Source of the DNA: Actinoplanes siamensis
Lineage (GTDB): Bacteria; Actinomycetota; Actinomycetes; Mycobacteriales; Micromonosporaceae
Assembly: GCF_016862395.1 (NCBI RefSeq)
Contig: NZ_BOMW01000016.1
Span: 60,489-124,488 of the forward strand
Reading direction: 5' to 3'
Length of the DNA: 64,000 nt
Shown here: positions 55,303 through 64,000 of the stretch, in pieces
How the letters are laid out: every line of letters begins with the position of its first letter
Position numbering within the stretch: position 1 is the first letter of the stretch
Program-made: the position numbers and the translations under genes
The notes under the pieces: generated by a model
What the model was told of the DNA's origin: nothing
Databases searched by the model: none
The model's input: only the letters and a program-made list of their open reading frames with translations

Positions 55303-56616
55303 TCAGCCGGCCAGCCTGGCGATGGAACGGAGCGGAATCCGCAGCCATCCCGGGCGGTGCCGGGCTTCGTAGGCGGCCTCGTAGACGGCCTTGTCCAGTT
55401 CGTACGCCGCGAGCAGCGCACCCTGTTCGCGTGGGTCCAGACCGGACACGTGCGCGTACCCGTCGCAGAACGCCGCCCGGTTGCGGTCCACCCACTCCCG
55501 GGCCCGGCCCGCCAGGTGCTCCTCGTCCTCCTGGTCGACGAGCAGCTGGTACGCCGCGTACTCGTAGGAGCGCAGCACCCCGGCGACGTCGCGCAGCGGC
55601 GAGTCCGGCAGCCGGCGCTCGTCCAGCGGCTGGCCCGGCTCGCCCTCGAAGTCGATCAGCAGCCAGGTCTCCGGGGTGCGCAGCACCTGCCCCAGGTGCA
55701 GGTCGCCGTGCACCCGCTGGACGGTCACCTGTTCACCGGTCAGCGCGGTGAACCGCTCGGTGATGGCCGGCACGTACTGCTGCAGCTCGGGCACCGCGTC
55801 GGCGGCCGTCCGGAGCCGGGCGAGCATGGCGTCCACCGGGAACGGCGACGGGCCGGCGCCCAGCTCCTCGGCCAGCGTCAGATGCACCGACGCGACCGCC
55901 TCGCCCAGCCGGTACGACTCGCCCTGGAAGTCCCCGCCCGCCTCGTCGGCGCGGAACTCCGCGTCGGCGAACAGGTCGCGCGCCGACGCGGTGGCCATCG
56001 CCCAGCCCTCGGCCGAGTTGGCGGCGTACGCGGTGACCATCCCGAGCGAGCACTGACCCGCCTCGTCGGAGGTCTCGAACGAGCCGAGCAGCCGCGCCAC
56101 GTGCGGGTTGCCGGCCCGGCCGAGCACCCGGTTCAGCTCGATGTCCGGGTTGATCCCGCAGGTGACCCGGCGGAACACCTTCAGGATCGCGTCCTGCTCG
56201 AAGATCACGCTGGTGTTGCTCTGCTCGGCGTCGAACACCCGGGGCCACTTGTCCAGCGGCAACTCGACGTCCGGCTCCTTCTCGAAGGTCAGGTCACCGA
56301 CCGGCTCGGACCTGTCGATCAGGCCGAGCAGGTACCGCGCCGCCTCGGGGGAGTAGAGGGCGTCGTACGCCTGCCGGCCCTGCTCGTCGGCGCCGATGGT
56401 GGCGACCGCGTGGTACTCCGGCAGCAGCTCGGCGCCGTGGGCCACGAGCACCTGGTACCGCTCGGAACTGCCGTCGGTGTACGAGACGTCGATCAGCACC
56501 AGGTCGATGTTCTCGCCCAGCGGCGTGGCGCTGGCCTCCTTGAGATCGGCCAGCACCCGGCTGCGACCCGCGTACCAGCGTTGCTTCGGTAACCACTCGG
56601 CATAGGGCAGCGTCAT
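55303..56616 (-). CDS. mak: Maltokinase
   Basis: A 437-aa enzyme phosphorylating maltose to maltose 1-phosphate with ATP. It opens [18 protein letters not shown], a signature of the actinobacterial Mak/Pep2 family. The aminoglycoside-phosphotransferase-like catalytic part includes [20 protein letters not shown], with the catalytic Asp, and [10 protein letters not shown] with the metal Asp. GAGGAG precedes the ATG, whose first bases overlap the treS stop (ATGA). It links trehalose synthase to GlgE. Confidence 0.93.
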   Translation of the reverse strand: MTLPYAEWLPKQRWYAGRSRVLADLKEASATPLGENIDLVLIDVSYTDGSSERYQVLVAHGAELLPEYHAVATIGADEQGRQAYDALYSPEAARYLLGLIDRSEPVGDLTFEKEPDVELPLDKWPRVFDAEQSNTSVIFEQDAILKVFRRVTCGINPDIELNRVLGRAGNPHVARLLGSFETSDEAGQCSLGMVTAYAANSAEGWAMATASARDLFADAEFRADEAGGDFQGESYRLGEAVASVHLTLAEELGAGPSPFPVDAMLARLRTAADAVPELQQYVPAITERFTALTGEQVTVQRVHGDLHLGQVLRTPETWLLIDFEGEPGQPLDERRLPDSPLRDVAGVLRSYEYAAYQLLVDQEDEEHLAGRAREWVDRNRAAFCDGYAHVSGLDPREQGALLAAYELDKAVYEAAYEARHRPGWLRIPLRSIARLAG

Positions 56617-58370
56617 TGCTTCTCCTCAGACCCGCACAACTGGAACCAGTAGAAGCCGTGTCCCGGAAGGGTCAGAAGGTACGGCAGCTGGCCGATCCGC
56701 GGGAAGTTGACGTGGCCGGTCAGCTCCACCGGGGTGTACCCGTTCCAGTGCTGCAGGTTGAGTTCGATCGGCTGCGGGAACCGGGACAGGTTGTTGACGC
56801 AGAGCACCACGTCGTCGCCGTACTCCCGCAGGTACGCCAGCACCGACGGGTTCGAGCCGCCCAGCTCGCGGAAGGTGCCGACGGCGAACGCCTCGTGCCG
56901 CCGGCGCACCGCGAGCATGGTCCGGGTCCAGTTCAGCAGCGACGTCGCGCTGTCCCGCTGGGCCTCCACGTTGACCGCCTGGTACCCGTACACCGGGTCC
57001 TGGTTGACCGGCAGGTAGAGCCGGCCCGGCGTGGCGGTGGAGAAGCCGGCGTTGCGGTCCGGCGTCCACTGCATCGGGGTCCGCACGCCGTCCCGGTCGC
57101 CGAGCCAGATGTTGTCGCCCATCCCGATCTCGTCGCCGTAGTAGAGCACCGGCGAGCCGGGCAGCGACAGCAGCAGGGCGGTGAACAGCTCGATCTGGTT
57201 CCGGTCGTTCTCCAGCAGCGGGGCCAGCCGACGGCGGATGCCGACGTTGGCCTTCATCCGGGGGTCCTTGGCGTACTCCGTGTACATGTAGTCGCGCTCT
57301 TCGTCGGTGACCATCTCGAGCGTCAGCTCGTCGTGGTTGCGCAGGAAGATGCCCCACTGGCAGTTCTCCGGGATGGCCGGCGTCTGGGCCAGGATCTCGG
57401 AGATCGGGAAACGCGACTCGCGGCGGACGGCCATGAAGATCCGCGGCATCAGCGGGAAGTGGAACGCCATGTGGCACTCGTCGCCGCCGGACTTCGGGTC
57501 GCCGAAGTACTCCACCACGTCGGCCGGCCACTGGTTCGCCTCGGCCAGCAGCACCCGGCCCGGGAACTCGTCGTCGATCACCTTCCGGCAGTGCTTGAGG
57601 AAGGCATGTGTGGCCGGCAGGTTCTCGCAGTTCGTGCTCTCCTGCTCGAACAGGTACGGCACGGCGTCCAGCCGGAAGCCGTCGATGCCCAGGTCCAGCC
57701 AGAACCGGAGCACGTCGAGCATGGCCTCCTGCACCTTCGGGTTCTCGTAGTTGAGATCCGGCTGGTGGGAGAAGAACCGGTGCCAGTAGAACTGCCGCCG
57801 CACCGGGTCGAACGTCCAGTTGGACTCCTCGGTGTCGACGAAGATGATCCGGGCGTCGGAGTACTTGTCGCTGGTGTCGTTCCAGACGTAGAAGTCGCCG
57901 TACGGCCCCTCGGGGTCGTGCCGGGACGCCTGGAACCACGGGTGCGAGTCGGACGTGTGGTTCATGACCAGGTCGGTGATCACCCGGATGCCGCGCTTGT
58001 GCGCCGCGTCCAGCAGGGCCACGAAGTCGTCGACCGTGCCGAACTCGGGCAGCACCTTGTAGAAGTCGCGGATGTCGTACCCGCCGTCGCGCAGCGGCGA
58101 GTCGTAGAAGGGCGGCAGCCAGAGACAGTCCACGCCCAGCCACTGCAGGTAGTCCAGGCGCTCGATCAGGCCGCGCAGATCGCCGCCGCCGTCCGACCCC
58201 GAATCGTAGAACGCCCGGACCAGCACCTCGTAGAAGACCGCCCGCTGGAACCAGGTGCGGTCCGCCGGGAGCACCCGGGCATGGCCGAAGTCGTCCGAGG
58301 TGGGATGTTCGACCATCCCGTCCTCGGTGTGACTTCCCTCCGCCGGGTCGTGCCCGCTCGTCAACTCCAT
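56613..58370 (-). CDS. treS: Trehalose synthase (maltose/trehalose interconversion)
   Basis: A 585-aa GH13 enzyme converting trehalose to maltose. Motifs: [52 protein letters not shown] (nucleophile Asp), [18 protein letters not shown] (acid Glu), [20 protein letters not shown] (Asp), and [20 protein letters not shown]. The length is right for a single TreS without a fused kinase. AGGGGGA precedes the ATG. It sits between glgE and mak, with a 12-base gap and a four-base overlap. Confidence 0.95.
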   Translation of the reverse strand: MELTSGHDPAEGSHTEDGMVEHPTSDDFGHARVLPADRTWFQRAVFYEVLVRAFYDSGSDGGGDLRGLIERLDYLQWLGVDCLWLPPFYDSPLRDGGYDIRDFYKVLPEFGTVDDFVALLDAAHKRGIRVITDLVMNHTSDSHPWFQASRHDPEGPYGDFYVWNDTSDKYSDARIIFVDTEESNWTFDPVRRQFYWHRFFSHQPDLNYENPKVQEAMLDVLRFWLDLGIDGFRLDAVPYLFEQESTNCENLPATHAFLKHCRKVIDDEFPGRVLLAEANQWPADVVEYFGDPKSGGDECHMAFHFPLMPRIFMAVRRESRFPISEILAQTPAIPENCQWGIFLRNHDELTLEMVTDEERDYMYTEYAKDPRMKANVGIRRRLAPLLENDRNQIELFTALLLSLPGSPVLYYGDEIGMGDNIWLGDRDGVRTPMQWTPDRNAGFSTATPGRLYLPVNQDPVYGYQAVNVEAQRDSATSLLNWTRTMLAVRRRHEAFAVGTFRELGGSNPSVLAYLREYGDDVVLCVNNLSRFPQPIELNLQHWNGYTPVELTGHVNFPRIGQLPYLLTLPGHGFYWFQLCGSEEKQ

Positions 58371-58382
58371 CAGGTGTTCCCC

Positions 58383-60347
58383 CTACCCCGCCTGCACCAC
58401 GAAGATGTGCGCCGGTTCGACGTACGGGTCGATCCGGACCGCGTTGTACTGCCCCCACTCGTACGTCGCCCCGGTGATCTGGTCGACCACGGTGAAGCGG
58501 TCGTGCCAGTCCAGGCCCAGGGCGGGCATGTCGAGAGTGGTGTTGCCCCACTGCACGTTTGTGGAGTCGAACGAGACGATCACCAGGACCGTGTTGCCGG
58601 TGTCGGCGTCGCGCTTGGAGAAGCACAGCAGCGCGCCGTTGTCGATCTCGTGGAAGCGCAGGTTGCGCAGCCAGTGCAGGGCGGGATTCTGCTCGCGGAT
58701 CCGGTTCAGGTTGGTGAGGTACGGCGCGAGCGACCGGCCGGCCCGCTCGGCCGCGGCGTAGTCGCGGGGTTTCAGCTCGAACTTCTCGTTGTCGATGTAC
58801 TCCTCCGCGCCGGGGCGGGCCACGTGCTCGAACAGCTCGTACCCGGAGTACAGGCCCCAGGACGGGGTCAGCATCGACGCCAGCACGGCGCGGATCTTGA
58901 ACATCGGCGGGCCGCCGTGCTGCAGCGTCTCGTGCAGGATGTCCGGCGTGTTCGGCCAGAAGTTGGGGCGCATCCAGTCGATCGAGGTGAGCAGCTGCTC
59001 CATGTACTCGCGCATCTCCCGCGCGGTGGTGCGCCAGGTGAAGTACGTGTACGACTGCGTGAAGCCGATCTTGCCGAGCCCGTTCATCATGGCCGGCCGG
59101 GTGAACGCCTCGGCCAGGAACAGCACGTCCGGGTGGGACTCCTTGACCTTGGGGATCAGCCACTGCCAGAAGTTGACAGCCTTGGTGTGCGGGTTGTCCA
59201 CCCGGAAGATCCGTACGCCGTTGTTCACCCAGTGCATCACCACGCGGTACACCTCGTCGCGCAGCGTGCGGTAGTCGTTGTCCCAGTTGATCGGGTAGAT
59301 GTCCTGGTACTTCTTGGGCGGGTTCTCGGCGTACGCGATGGTGCCGTCGGCCTTGGTGGTGAAGAACTCCGGGTGCTCGGTCACCCACGGGTGGTCCGGC
59401 GCGGCCTGCAACGCGAGGTCGAGCGCGACCTCCATGCCCAACTCCTCCGCCCGCTCCCGGAAGTACCGGAAGTCGTCCAGCGTGCCGAGCTGCGGGTGGA
59501 TCGCGTCGTGGCCACCCTCGTCCGAGCCGATCGCCCAGGGCGAACCGACGTCCACCGGGCGCGCCACGAGCGTGTTGTTCCGCCCCTTGCGGTTGATCTT
59601 GCCGATCGGGTGGATCGGCGGCAGGTAGACGACGTTGAAGCCCATCTCCGCGATGGCCGGCAGCCGCAGCGCCGCCGTCCGGAACGTGCCGTGCTTGATC
59701 GGCGTCGCGTCCGGGCCGATCTCGGCGCCCTCCGAGCGCGGGAAGAACTCGTACCACGACGAGTAGAGCGCGCGCTCGCGGTCCACCCAGATGGCGAACG
59801 AGCGGGTGGTGGTCACCAGATGCCGGACCGGGTTGTGCCAGAGCAGCTCCTCGAGGTCGAGAGCCGGAGTGACCCGGGAGAACAGCGACCGGTTCTGGTC
59901 ACGCAGGGCGGCTACCGCCTCGCGCACCCGCTCCTCCTGCTCGGGCGGCACGATCTTGACGGCGAGATCCAGCACGTCGGCGCCCTCGGCGAGGTCGTTC
60001 GCCAGATCCTCGGCGCCCTGCCCGGCGCCGATCTTCTTGACCACGGCGTCCCGCCACGTCCGGTACGGATCGTCGAACGCCTCCACCGTGAAGGTCCACC
60101 GGCCGACCTCGTCGGGCCGGATCGTCGCGTGCCACTGGTCCAGGCCCGGCGCGCCGGGGGTCATCCGGGTGAACGGCCTGGTCTGCCCGTCCGGGCCACG
60201 CCATACCACATTCACCCCGAGCGCGTGATGTCCTTCGCGATAGGACACCGCGGAAACCGGTACCAGTTCGCCGACCACCGCCTTCGCGGGGTAGCGGCCA
60301 CCGGACACAGCCGGCGTCACGTCTTCGATGGGGAAGCGACCGGTCAT
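58383..60347 (-). CDS. glgE: Alpha-1,4-glucan:maltose-1-phosphate maltosyltransferase
   Basis: A 654-aa GH13_3 enzyme that extends alpha-glucan chains with maltosyl units from maltose 1-phosphate. Motifs: SSWYEFFPRSEG, AEMGFNVVYLPPIHPIGKIN, VALDLALQAAPDHPWV, IFRVDNPHTKAVNFWQWL (nucleophile Asp), VLFLAEAFTRPAMM (acid Glu), PNTPDILHETLQHGG. It is the first gene of the glgE-treS-mak-glgB operon. The ATG at 60347 has GGTGGAG three bases ahead; an in-frame GTG nine bases upstream is possible. The gene set is the classical GlgE pathway. Confidence 0.95.
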   Translation of the reverse strand: MTGRFPIEDVTPAVSGGRYPAKAVVGELVPVSAVSYREGHHALGVNVVWRGPDGQTRPFTRMTPGAPGLDQWHATIRPDEVGRWTFTVEAFDDPYRTWRDAVVKKIGAGQGAEDLANDLAEGADVLDLAVKIVPPEQEERVREAVAALRDQNRSLFSRVTPALDLEELLWHNPVRHLVTTTRSFAIWVDRERALYSSWYEFFPRSEGAEIGPDATPIKHGTFRTAALRLPAIAEMGFNVVYLPPIHPIGKINRKGRNNTLVARPVDVGSPWAIGSDEGGHDAIHPQLGTLDDFRYFRERAEELGMEVALDLALQAAPDHPWVTEHPEFFTTKADGTIAYAENPPKKYQDIYPINWDNDYRTLRDEVYRVVMHWVNNGVRIFRVDNPHTKAVNFWQWLIPKVKESHPDVLFLAEAFTRPAMMNGLGKIGFTQSYTYFTWRTTAREMREYMEQLLTSIDWMRPNFWPNTPDILHETLQHGGPPMFKIRAVLASMLTPSWGLYSGYELFEHVARPGAEEYIDNEKFELKPRDYAAAERAGRSLAPYLTNLNRIREQNPALHWLRNLRFHEIDNGALLCFSKRDADTGNTVLVIVSFDSTNVQWGNTTLDMPALGLDWHDRFTVVDQITGATYEWGQYNAVRIDPYVEPAHIFVVQAG

Positions 60348-60448
60348 GATCTCCACCGTAGTCAGAGGGGCTCAGTAGGACCCGGCGACCGGAAAAACCA
60401 CCGCCGTCGTCCTATGACTTCTCCGTAGTGGAGACTCTGAAACTTGGG

Positions 60449-60484
60449 GAGGCGCCGCAAAACGGCCGATCGCCGAGGCGCCTC
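60449..60484 (-). terminator. Hairpin after the spermidine synthase-like gene
   Basis: GAGGCGCC / GGCGCCTC outer stem with an inner CGGC-CGATC-GCCG hairpin, 19 bases past the minus-strand stop. It precedes the glgE promoter region on the same strand. Confidence 0.45.
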
Positions 60485-60503
60485 TCAACCTACCGGAGAC
60501 CGC

Positions 60504-61268
60504 CTATGGGTTCGCATCAGTACGGGGTCGCGTGCCGCTGGAAAACACGACAAGTTCACCTTCCCGCAACAGGCGCTCGCCCCGCCCTGTGCGCACCACC
60601 GGCACGCTCCCGGCCAGCACGATCACGTTGCCCGCCCGGCGCCCCCGCAGCACCGGAACCTCACCGAGCAGCCCCACCTCGGCGAACGCGGCGGCCACGG
60701 TGGCCACCTGGATCCTGGTGGCGGCCATCGGAGGGACATCCGTCACATTCATCACGAGCAGCCCGCCGGGCCGCAGCACCCGTCTCAACTCGCGCGCGTA
60801 CTCCACGGTACCCAGATGCGGCGGCGTCGCGGCCCCGTTGAAGACATCCGCCACGATCACGTCGTACCGCGCATCGGGCGTCGTCTCCACCGTCTGCCGC
60901 GCGTCGCCGACGACGATCTCCACCGGCTGCGCCGGCGGGATCTCCCGCAGCACCAGATCGACCAGCTCGCGGTCGATCTCCACCACGGTCTGCGCGGCCG
61001 CCGGCCACCACCGGGCCGCCAGGCGCGGCACGGTGAGCGCGCCCCCACCCAGATGCAGGACGCTTCCCGGTACGGCGGTACGCGCCCAGGCCCGCAACGA
61101 GCGCGCGATCAGTGCGACGTACGGGAACTCCAGGTGCTCCGGGTCCGCCAGATCGACGTACGACTGCGGTACGCCGTCCACCAGCAGCGTCCAGCCCCGC
61201 GCCCGGGCCGGGTCGGGAACCAGCTCGGTGACGCCCCCGGGTGTGCGTCGGTTGCCGTGCGTTGCCAT
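60504..61268 (-). CDS. Spermidine synthase-like methyltransferase-fold protein
   Basis: A 254-aa protein of the spermidine synthase fold. LTELVPDPARARGWTLLVDG-like opening (here VTELVPDPARARGWTLLV), DPEHLEFPYVALIARSLRAW, SVLHLGGGALTVPRLAAR (nucleotide loop), TVVEIDRELVDLVLREI, and YDVIVADVFNGAATPPHLGT where the catalytic Asp of SpeE sits. Polyamine synthesis is possible, but many actinobacterial members are of unknown substrate. It is alone, between the glgE operon and a divergent gene. Confidence 0.8.
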   Translation of the reverse strand: MATHGNRRTPGGVTELVPDPARARGWTLLVDGVPQSYVDLADPEHLEFPYVALIARSLRAWARTAVPGSVLHLGGGALTVPRLAARWWPAAAQTVVEIDRELVDLVLREIPPAQPVEIVVGDARQTVETTPDARYDVIVADVFNGAATPPHLGTVEYARELRRVLRPGGLLVMNVTDVPPMAATRIQVATVAAAFAEVGLLGEVPVLRGRRAGNVIVLAGSVPVVRTGRGERLLREGELVVFSSGTRPRTDANP

Positions 61269-61362
61269 CGAGGAACCTTACTCAAGGGGCCCGTCCGGCC
61301 GGCCGAGTTATCCCTTCGACGCGAGCCGAACACCGGCCGCGCCCGTAGACAAGGAGAACGTC

Positions 61363-61944
61363 GTGGCCGGACCGTCGACCGCACTGTCCCCGGTGATCGC
61401 CGCCAGCACCCACTGGCTGGCCCGGGCGTACCCCGGTGGGGAGTCGAACACGGTCGCGCACACCCTCTCCGAGCTGCAGGCGCGTCAGGCCGTGACGGTC
61501 GCCGCCTGGCTGCGCTACCCGACCGAGATCGACGCCGCGCTGGTCGCCATCGCCGGGCCGGGCGGCTCCGCGCTGCTCGACTGGAAGGCCGGCAGCGAGC
61601 CCGAGGACGAGTTCGCCGAAGGCGAGGGCTGGCGCACCTGGGTCGACGAGGTGGTCGTCAGCTGGGCCGCGTGCCTGCTGGCCGACCCGATGCTGGCCCG
61701 CCGCGGCGTGGACGCGGTGATCGCCGCGATGCCGGTGCCGGAGCCCCGGCCCCGGCCGCAGGGCCGCCGCGCCGGTGGGCTGCCCAGCGAGTTCCGCCGG
61801 CTGCTGCAGCCGGACACCCGCGACCGCGAGGCCGCCGTGCTGTTGCGCCACCCCGACCTGCTGGAGCCGATCGCGGTCATGCACCGCGACACGCTCCTCT
61901 ACCTGCTCGACGCCGAGCAGTCGCACGAGCCCCTGGCCGCCTGA
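61363..61944 (+). CDS. Hypothetical helical protein
   Basis: A 193-aa cytoplasmic protein opening MAGPSTALSPVIAASTHWLA. It is helical, with an acidic centre (AGSEPEDEFAEGEGWRTWVD), a Pro/Arg linker (PVPEPRPRPQGRRAGG) and a helical end (LLRHPDLLEPIAVMHRDTLL). AAGGAG lies six bases before the GTG start, which decides it. No known family was recognised. Confidence 0.7.
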   Translation: MAGPSTALSPVIAASTHWLARAYPGGESNTVAHTLSELQARQAVTVAAWLRYPTEIDAALVAIAGPGGSALLDWKAGSEPEDEFAEGEGWRTWVDEVVVSWAACLLADPMLARRGVDAVIAAMPVPEPRPRPQGRRAGGLPSEFRRLLQPDTRDREAAVLLRHPDLLEPIAVMHRDTLLYLLDAEQSHEPLAA

Positions 61945-61980
61945 GCCCTGCTGTGTTCGATGGCCTCGCTTCGCTCGGCG

Positions 61981-62076
61981 GGATCGCGCCCCTTGGAGTC
62001 GTTGTCGAGGGCACCGAAATCGACCACGGCTTCGCCTAGCCGATTTCGGCGCCCTCGACAACGACGGGCGCGATCC
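61981..62076. repeat. 96-nt long imperfect inverted repeat
   Basis: GGATCGCGCCC, GTCGTTGTCGAGGGC and CCGAAATCG on the left are matched in reverse order on the right by CGATTTCGG, GCCCTCGACAACGAC and GGGCGCGATCC, giving 35 pairs. The left has a six-base bulge (CTTGGA) and one mispair; the loop is 18 bases. It lies 36 bases after the hypothetical gene in a 355-bp gap (61945-62299) without a gene. A dispersed element or structured RNA is possible. Confidence 0.85.
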
Positions 62077-62213
62077 GTGGTGGTTGCGGTTGCGTTGACC
62101 ATCACCATCCTGGCGTTCTTGACCTCATGGCCCACCCCTTCGCCCGGTGCGCTGGGGGCGTCCCCCGACGCCCGCCGGACAGCGTGCCGGACCCCCTGCG
62201 AAGAGGGCGGGAA

Positions 62214-62257
62214 CCGTACGGCCGGCACCCGTTCCTCCTGGGGTGCCGGCCGTACGG
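62214..62257. terminator. Strong hairpin terminator
   Basis: 17-bp perfect stem CCGTACGGCCGGCACCC / GGGTGCCGGCCGTACGG with a ten-base loop, 42 bases beyond the stop of the minus-strand oxidoreductase gene. Confidence 0.7.
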
Positions 62258-62299
62258 CCTTTCAGCTGTCCGCCTCTGGACGCTGTCTGCGACGGCCCC

Positions 62300-62767
62300 T
62301 CAGCTGTCCGCGAGGCGGGCCGGGAAGCCGCCGGTGGCGATCGGGCCCCACGAGTCGACGGTGACGCGGATCAGGCACTTGCCCTGGTCGCGCATGGCCT
62401 GGCGATACTCGTCCCAGTTCGGGTGCTCGCCGGAGATGGCGCGGAAGTACTCCACCAGGGGCTCCACCGCGTCGGGCAGGTCGATCACCTCGGCGGTGCC
62501 GTCGACCTGGACCCACGGGCCGTTCCACTCGTCGGAGAGCACGCAGAGCGTGACCCGCGGGTTGCGCCGGATGTTGGCGACCTTGGCGCGCTCCGGGTAG
62601 CTCGAGATGACGATCCGGCCCTCGGTGTCCACGCCGCAGGTGTTCGGCGAGGACTGCGGGCGGCCGTCCCCGCGGACCGTCATCAGGATCGCGTGGTGCC
62701 GCGGGCGCAGGAACTCGACCAGCTCCTCGCGGCTCACCCGGGTGTTGGTGGCAATCGTGCGGGCCAT
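62300..62767 (-). CDS. PPOX class F420-dependent oxidoreductase
   Basis: A 155-aa split-barrel flavin/F420-binding protein. VEFLRPRHHAILMTVRGDGR, PQSSPNTCGVDTEGRIVISS, RAKVANIRRNPRVTLCVLSD and GPWVQVDGTAEVIDL are typical of the FDOR-B group that binds F420. The substrate is unknown. The ATG shares a base with the stop of ppgK upstream (TGATG), so the two form an operon. A strong hairpin follows. Confidence 0.88.
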   Translation of the reverse strand: MARTIATNTRVSREELVEFLRPRHHAILMTVRGDGRPQSSPNTCGVDTEGRIVISSYPERAKVANIRRNPRVTLCVLSDEWNGPWVQVDGTAEVIDLPDAVEPLVEYFRAISGEHPNWDEYRQAMRDQGKCLIRVTVDSWGPIATGGFPARLADS

Positions 62768-63609
62768 CAGCGTGCTCCTTCCGCGTTGACCGTGTGCGCT
62801 TCGCCGGCCTCCGGCGAGCCCGGCCGGCTGGCGTCCACCGGGATCGAGCCCGGGTGCTGCCCGCCGGGCCCGGACGCGGCCTGCCCGGCCGAGACCGCGG
62901 CGCCGATGATGCCGGCGTTGTTCAGCAGCTTGGCCGCCACCACCGGGGTGCGGATCTCCAGCAGCGGGAAGTACTTGTCGGCCTTCTTGCTGACGCCGCC
63001 GCCGATGATGAACAGCCGCGGGGAGAGCAGCATCTCGACGTGCCGCAGGTACTTGCTGACCCGGTGGGCGAACTTTTCCCAGCTCAGGTCTTCGGACTCG
63101 CGGACCCGGTCGGAGGCGATCAACTCGGCGTCCTTGCCGTCGATCTCCAGGTGGCCCAGCTCGGTGTTGGGCAGCAGCACGCCGTCCAGGAACAGCGCCG
63201 TGCCGATGCCGGTGCCCAGGGTCACCATCATGATCAGGCCGGACTGGTCGCGGCCGGCGCCGAACGCGACCTCGGCGGCGCCCGCCGCGTCCGCGTCGTT
63301 GAGCACCGTGACCGGCTTGCCCAGCCGCTCGCCGAACAGCCGCGCCGCGGGGGCGTCGATCCAGGACTTGTGCACGTTCGCCGCGGTGCGGGTCACGCCG
63401 TCGACGACCACGCCCGGGAAGGTCACGCCGACGCTGTCGTACCCCTCGAACCTGGCAGCCACCTCGGCGACCGCGTCCACCACGCGGTCCACGTCTGCGG
63501 GCTGCGGGGTGGGCACGCGGCAACGCTCGTCGAGCAGCTCACCGCGCACCGTGTCGACGGGCGCGCCCTTGACGCCCGAGCCGCCGATGTCGATGCCGAG
63601 GATGGTCAT
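62767..63609 (-). CDS. ppgK: Polyphosphate glucokinase
   Basis: A 280-aa ROK-family kinase phosphorylating glucose with polyphosphate or ATP. The phosphate-binding loop is [19 protein letters not shown], the sugar-binding region has [20 protein letters not shown] and [16 protein letters not shown], and [20 protein letters not shown] is the PpgK-specific block. The C-terminal 40 residues are a Gly/Pro/Ser-rich tail. It feeds glucose into glycolysis and into the trehalose/glucan routes encoded nearby. It is coupled to a downstream PPOX gene. Confidence 0.93.
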   Translation of the reverse strand: MTILGIDIGGSGVKGAPVDTVRGELLDERCRVPTPQPADVDRVVDAVAEVAARFEGYDSVGVTFPGVVVDGVTRTAANVHKSWIDAPAARLFGERLGKPVTVLNDADAAGAAEVAFGAGRDQSGLIMMVTLGTGIGTALFLDGVLLPNTELGHLEIDGKDAELIASDRVRESEDLSWEKFAHRVSKYLRHVEMLLSPRLFIIGGGVSKKADKYFPLLEIRTPVVAAKLLNNAGIIGAAVSAGQAASGPGGQHPGSIPVDASRPGSPEAGEAHTVNAEGAR

Positions 63610-63879
63610 CCGTGTCTTCCCGTCTCCGTGCCGGTCACTCGTCCGTGCTGTTTACCACGCGGGTCCGACACCGAATCCTGCCCGCCCCGGCGTGAAGCGG
63701 AACGACACCGACGGGTGAATTCGTTCCGCAGTTCCCTCGTTCACGCGCTGTCACTCATACTTTCGGCTGGTCCGGGCTCGGCTTCTCGGCTAGCGTTGCT
63801 TGTCAGGACGACTTTCTGCTTCTCAGAAACGGTCGCCGCGCGCGGGCACGGCTCTCTGCCCGCTGATGGAGGACCACCC

Positions 63880-64000
63880 ATGACTGTGATCGAGGTCCAT
63901 AACGAGCAGGCGCCCCGCACCCCCGAGGCGACAGCCACCGATCTGCTGGCCCGGATGGCCGCCGAATCGGCCGGACGGGGCCGCGCCGGCCTGCGCGACC
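63880..64000 (+). CDS. N-terminal fragment, possibly SigB/F-type sigma factor
   Basis: Only the first 40 codons are in the window (MTVIEVHNEQAPRTPEATAT, then DLLARMAAESAGRGRAGLRD). GGAGG lies seven bases before the ATG, so the start is solid. The segment DLLARMAAE-AGRGRAGLRD resembles the helix before region 2 in the SigB/SigF/SigG group of actinobacterial sigma factors. That is only a suggestion from a short stretch. Confidence 0.4.
   Translation, partial: MTVIEVHNEQAPRTPEATATDLLARMAAESAGRGRAGLRD

Noticed and set aside
56616..60428. 1270-codon open frame on the plus strand opposite treS and glgE
   Set aside because: Shadow of the opposite strand; treS and glgE have full catalytic motifs.

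Overview
The window reads as chromosomal DNA of a high-GC, filamentous-type actinomycete, most likely Micromonosporaceae and close to Actinoplanes. The grounds are the strong G/C bias at third codon positions, many GTG starts and leaderless-looking genes, the GlgE alpha-glucan pathway, a polyphosphate glucokinase, abundant secreted carbohydrate-active enzymes, and several Ser/Thr kinases and PP2C phosphatases. No phage, transposase, CRISPR array, rRNA or tRNA gene was seen.

Left part (1-10.6 kb): a pectin/uronate block (end of glucuronate isomerase, fructuronate reductase, a Gfo/Idh/MocA oxidoreductase, a cupin, a secreted pectate lyase) in one overlapping run. It is followed by a secreted protein made of two 97-residue repeats, a CelR/CebR-like LacI repressor, a GlxA-type AraC regulator whose 3' end is tandemly duplicated, GAPDH, and a second LacI regulator with a small membrane protein. 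10.6-21.5 kb: a membrane protein preceded by a coupled 46-aa ORF, a Ser/Thr kinase, two secreted proteins, a PAS-GGDEF diguanylate cyclase, and a row of poorly known genes. One pair of these is bridged by a 17-aa mini-ORF.

21.6-34.3 kb: a Tat-exported sugar isomerase with a secreted sugar dehydrogenase/PKD protein, a low-affinity phosphate transporter (Pit) pair, a secreted glycerophosphodiesterase, an alpha-beta fused glycyl-tRNA synthetase, a HAD phosphatase, a small anchored protein, and a GAF-GGDEF cyclase. 34.8-39.7 kb: a CBM2-GH6 cellulase with a perfect 14-bp CelR/CebR operator, a PP2C phosphatase behind a chain of overlapping mini-ORFs created partly by a 77-bp duplication, a 39-bp three-copy repeat, and two exported proteins.

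40-43.5 kb: an electron-transfer operon with a bis-heme cytochrome b with a long charged tail, a NuoF-like flavoprotein fused to a ferredoxin domain, and a truncated redoxin pseudogene. 43.4-53 kb: a DJ-1/PfpI protein, a PspC protein, a Ser/Thr kinase with an extracellular lectin-like domain, Tex, a PP2C phosphatase, a sialidase-like secreted protein and a GNAT. 53-60.4 kb: the complete operon glgE-treS-mak-glgB, which turns trehalose into alpha-glucan through maltose 1-phosphate. The right end holds a spermidine-synthase-like protein, a hypothetical protein, a 96-nt inverted repeat, a PPOX/F420-type oxidoreductase coupled to polyphosphate glucokinase, and the first 40 codons of a possible SigB/F-type sigma factor.

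The most interesting unexplained structures are the mini-ORF cascade before the PP2C gene (36931-37112), the cytochrome b/flavoprotein operon with its altered cluster ligands (40061-43487), the three CelR-type operator sites, and the long inverted repeat at 61981-62076.
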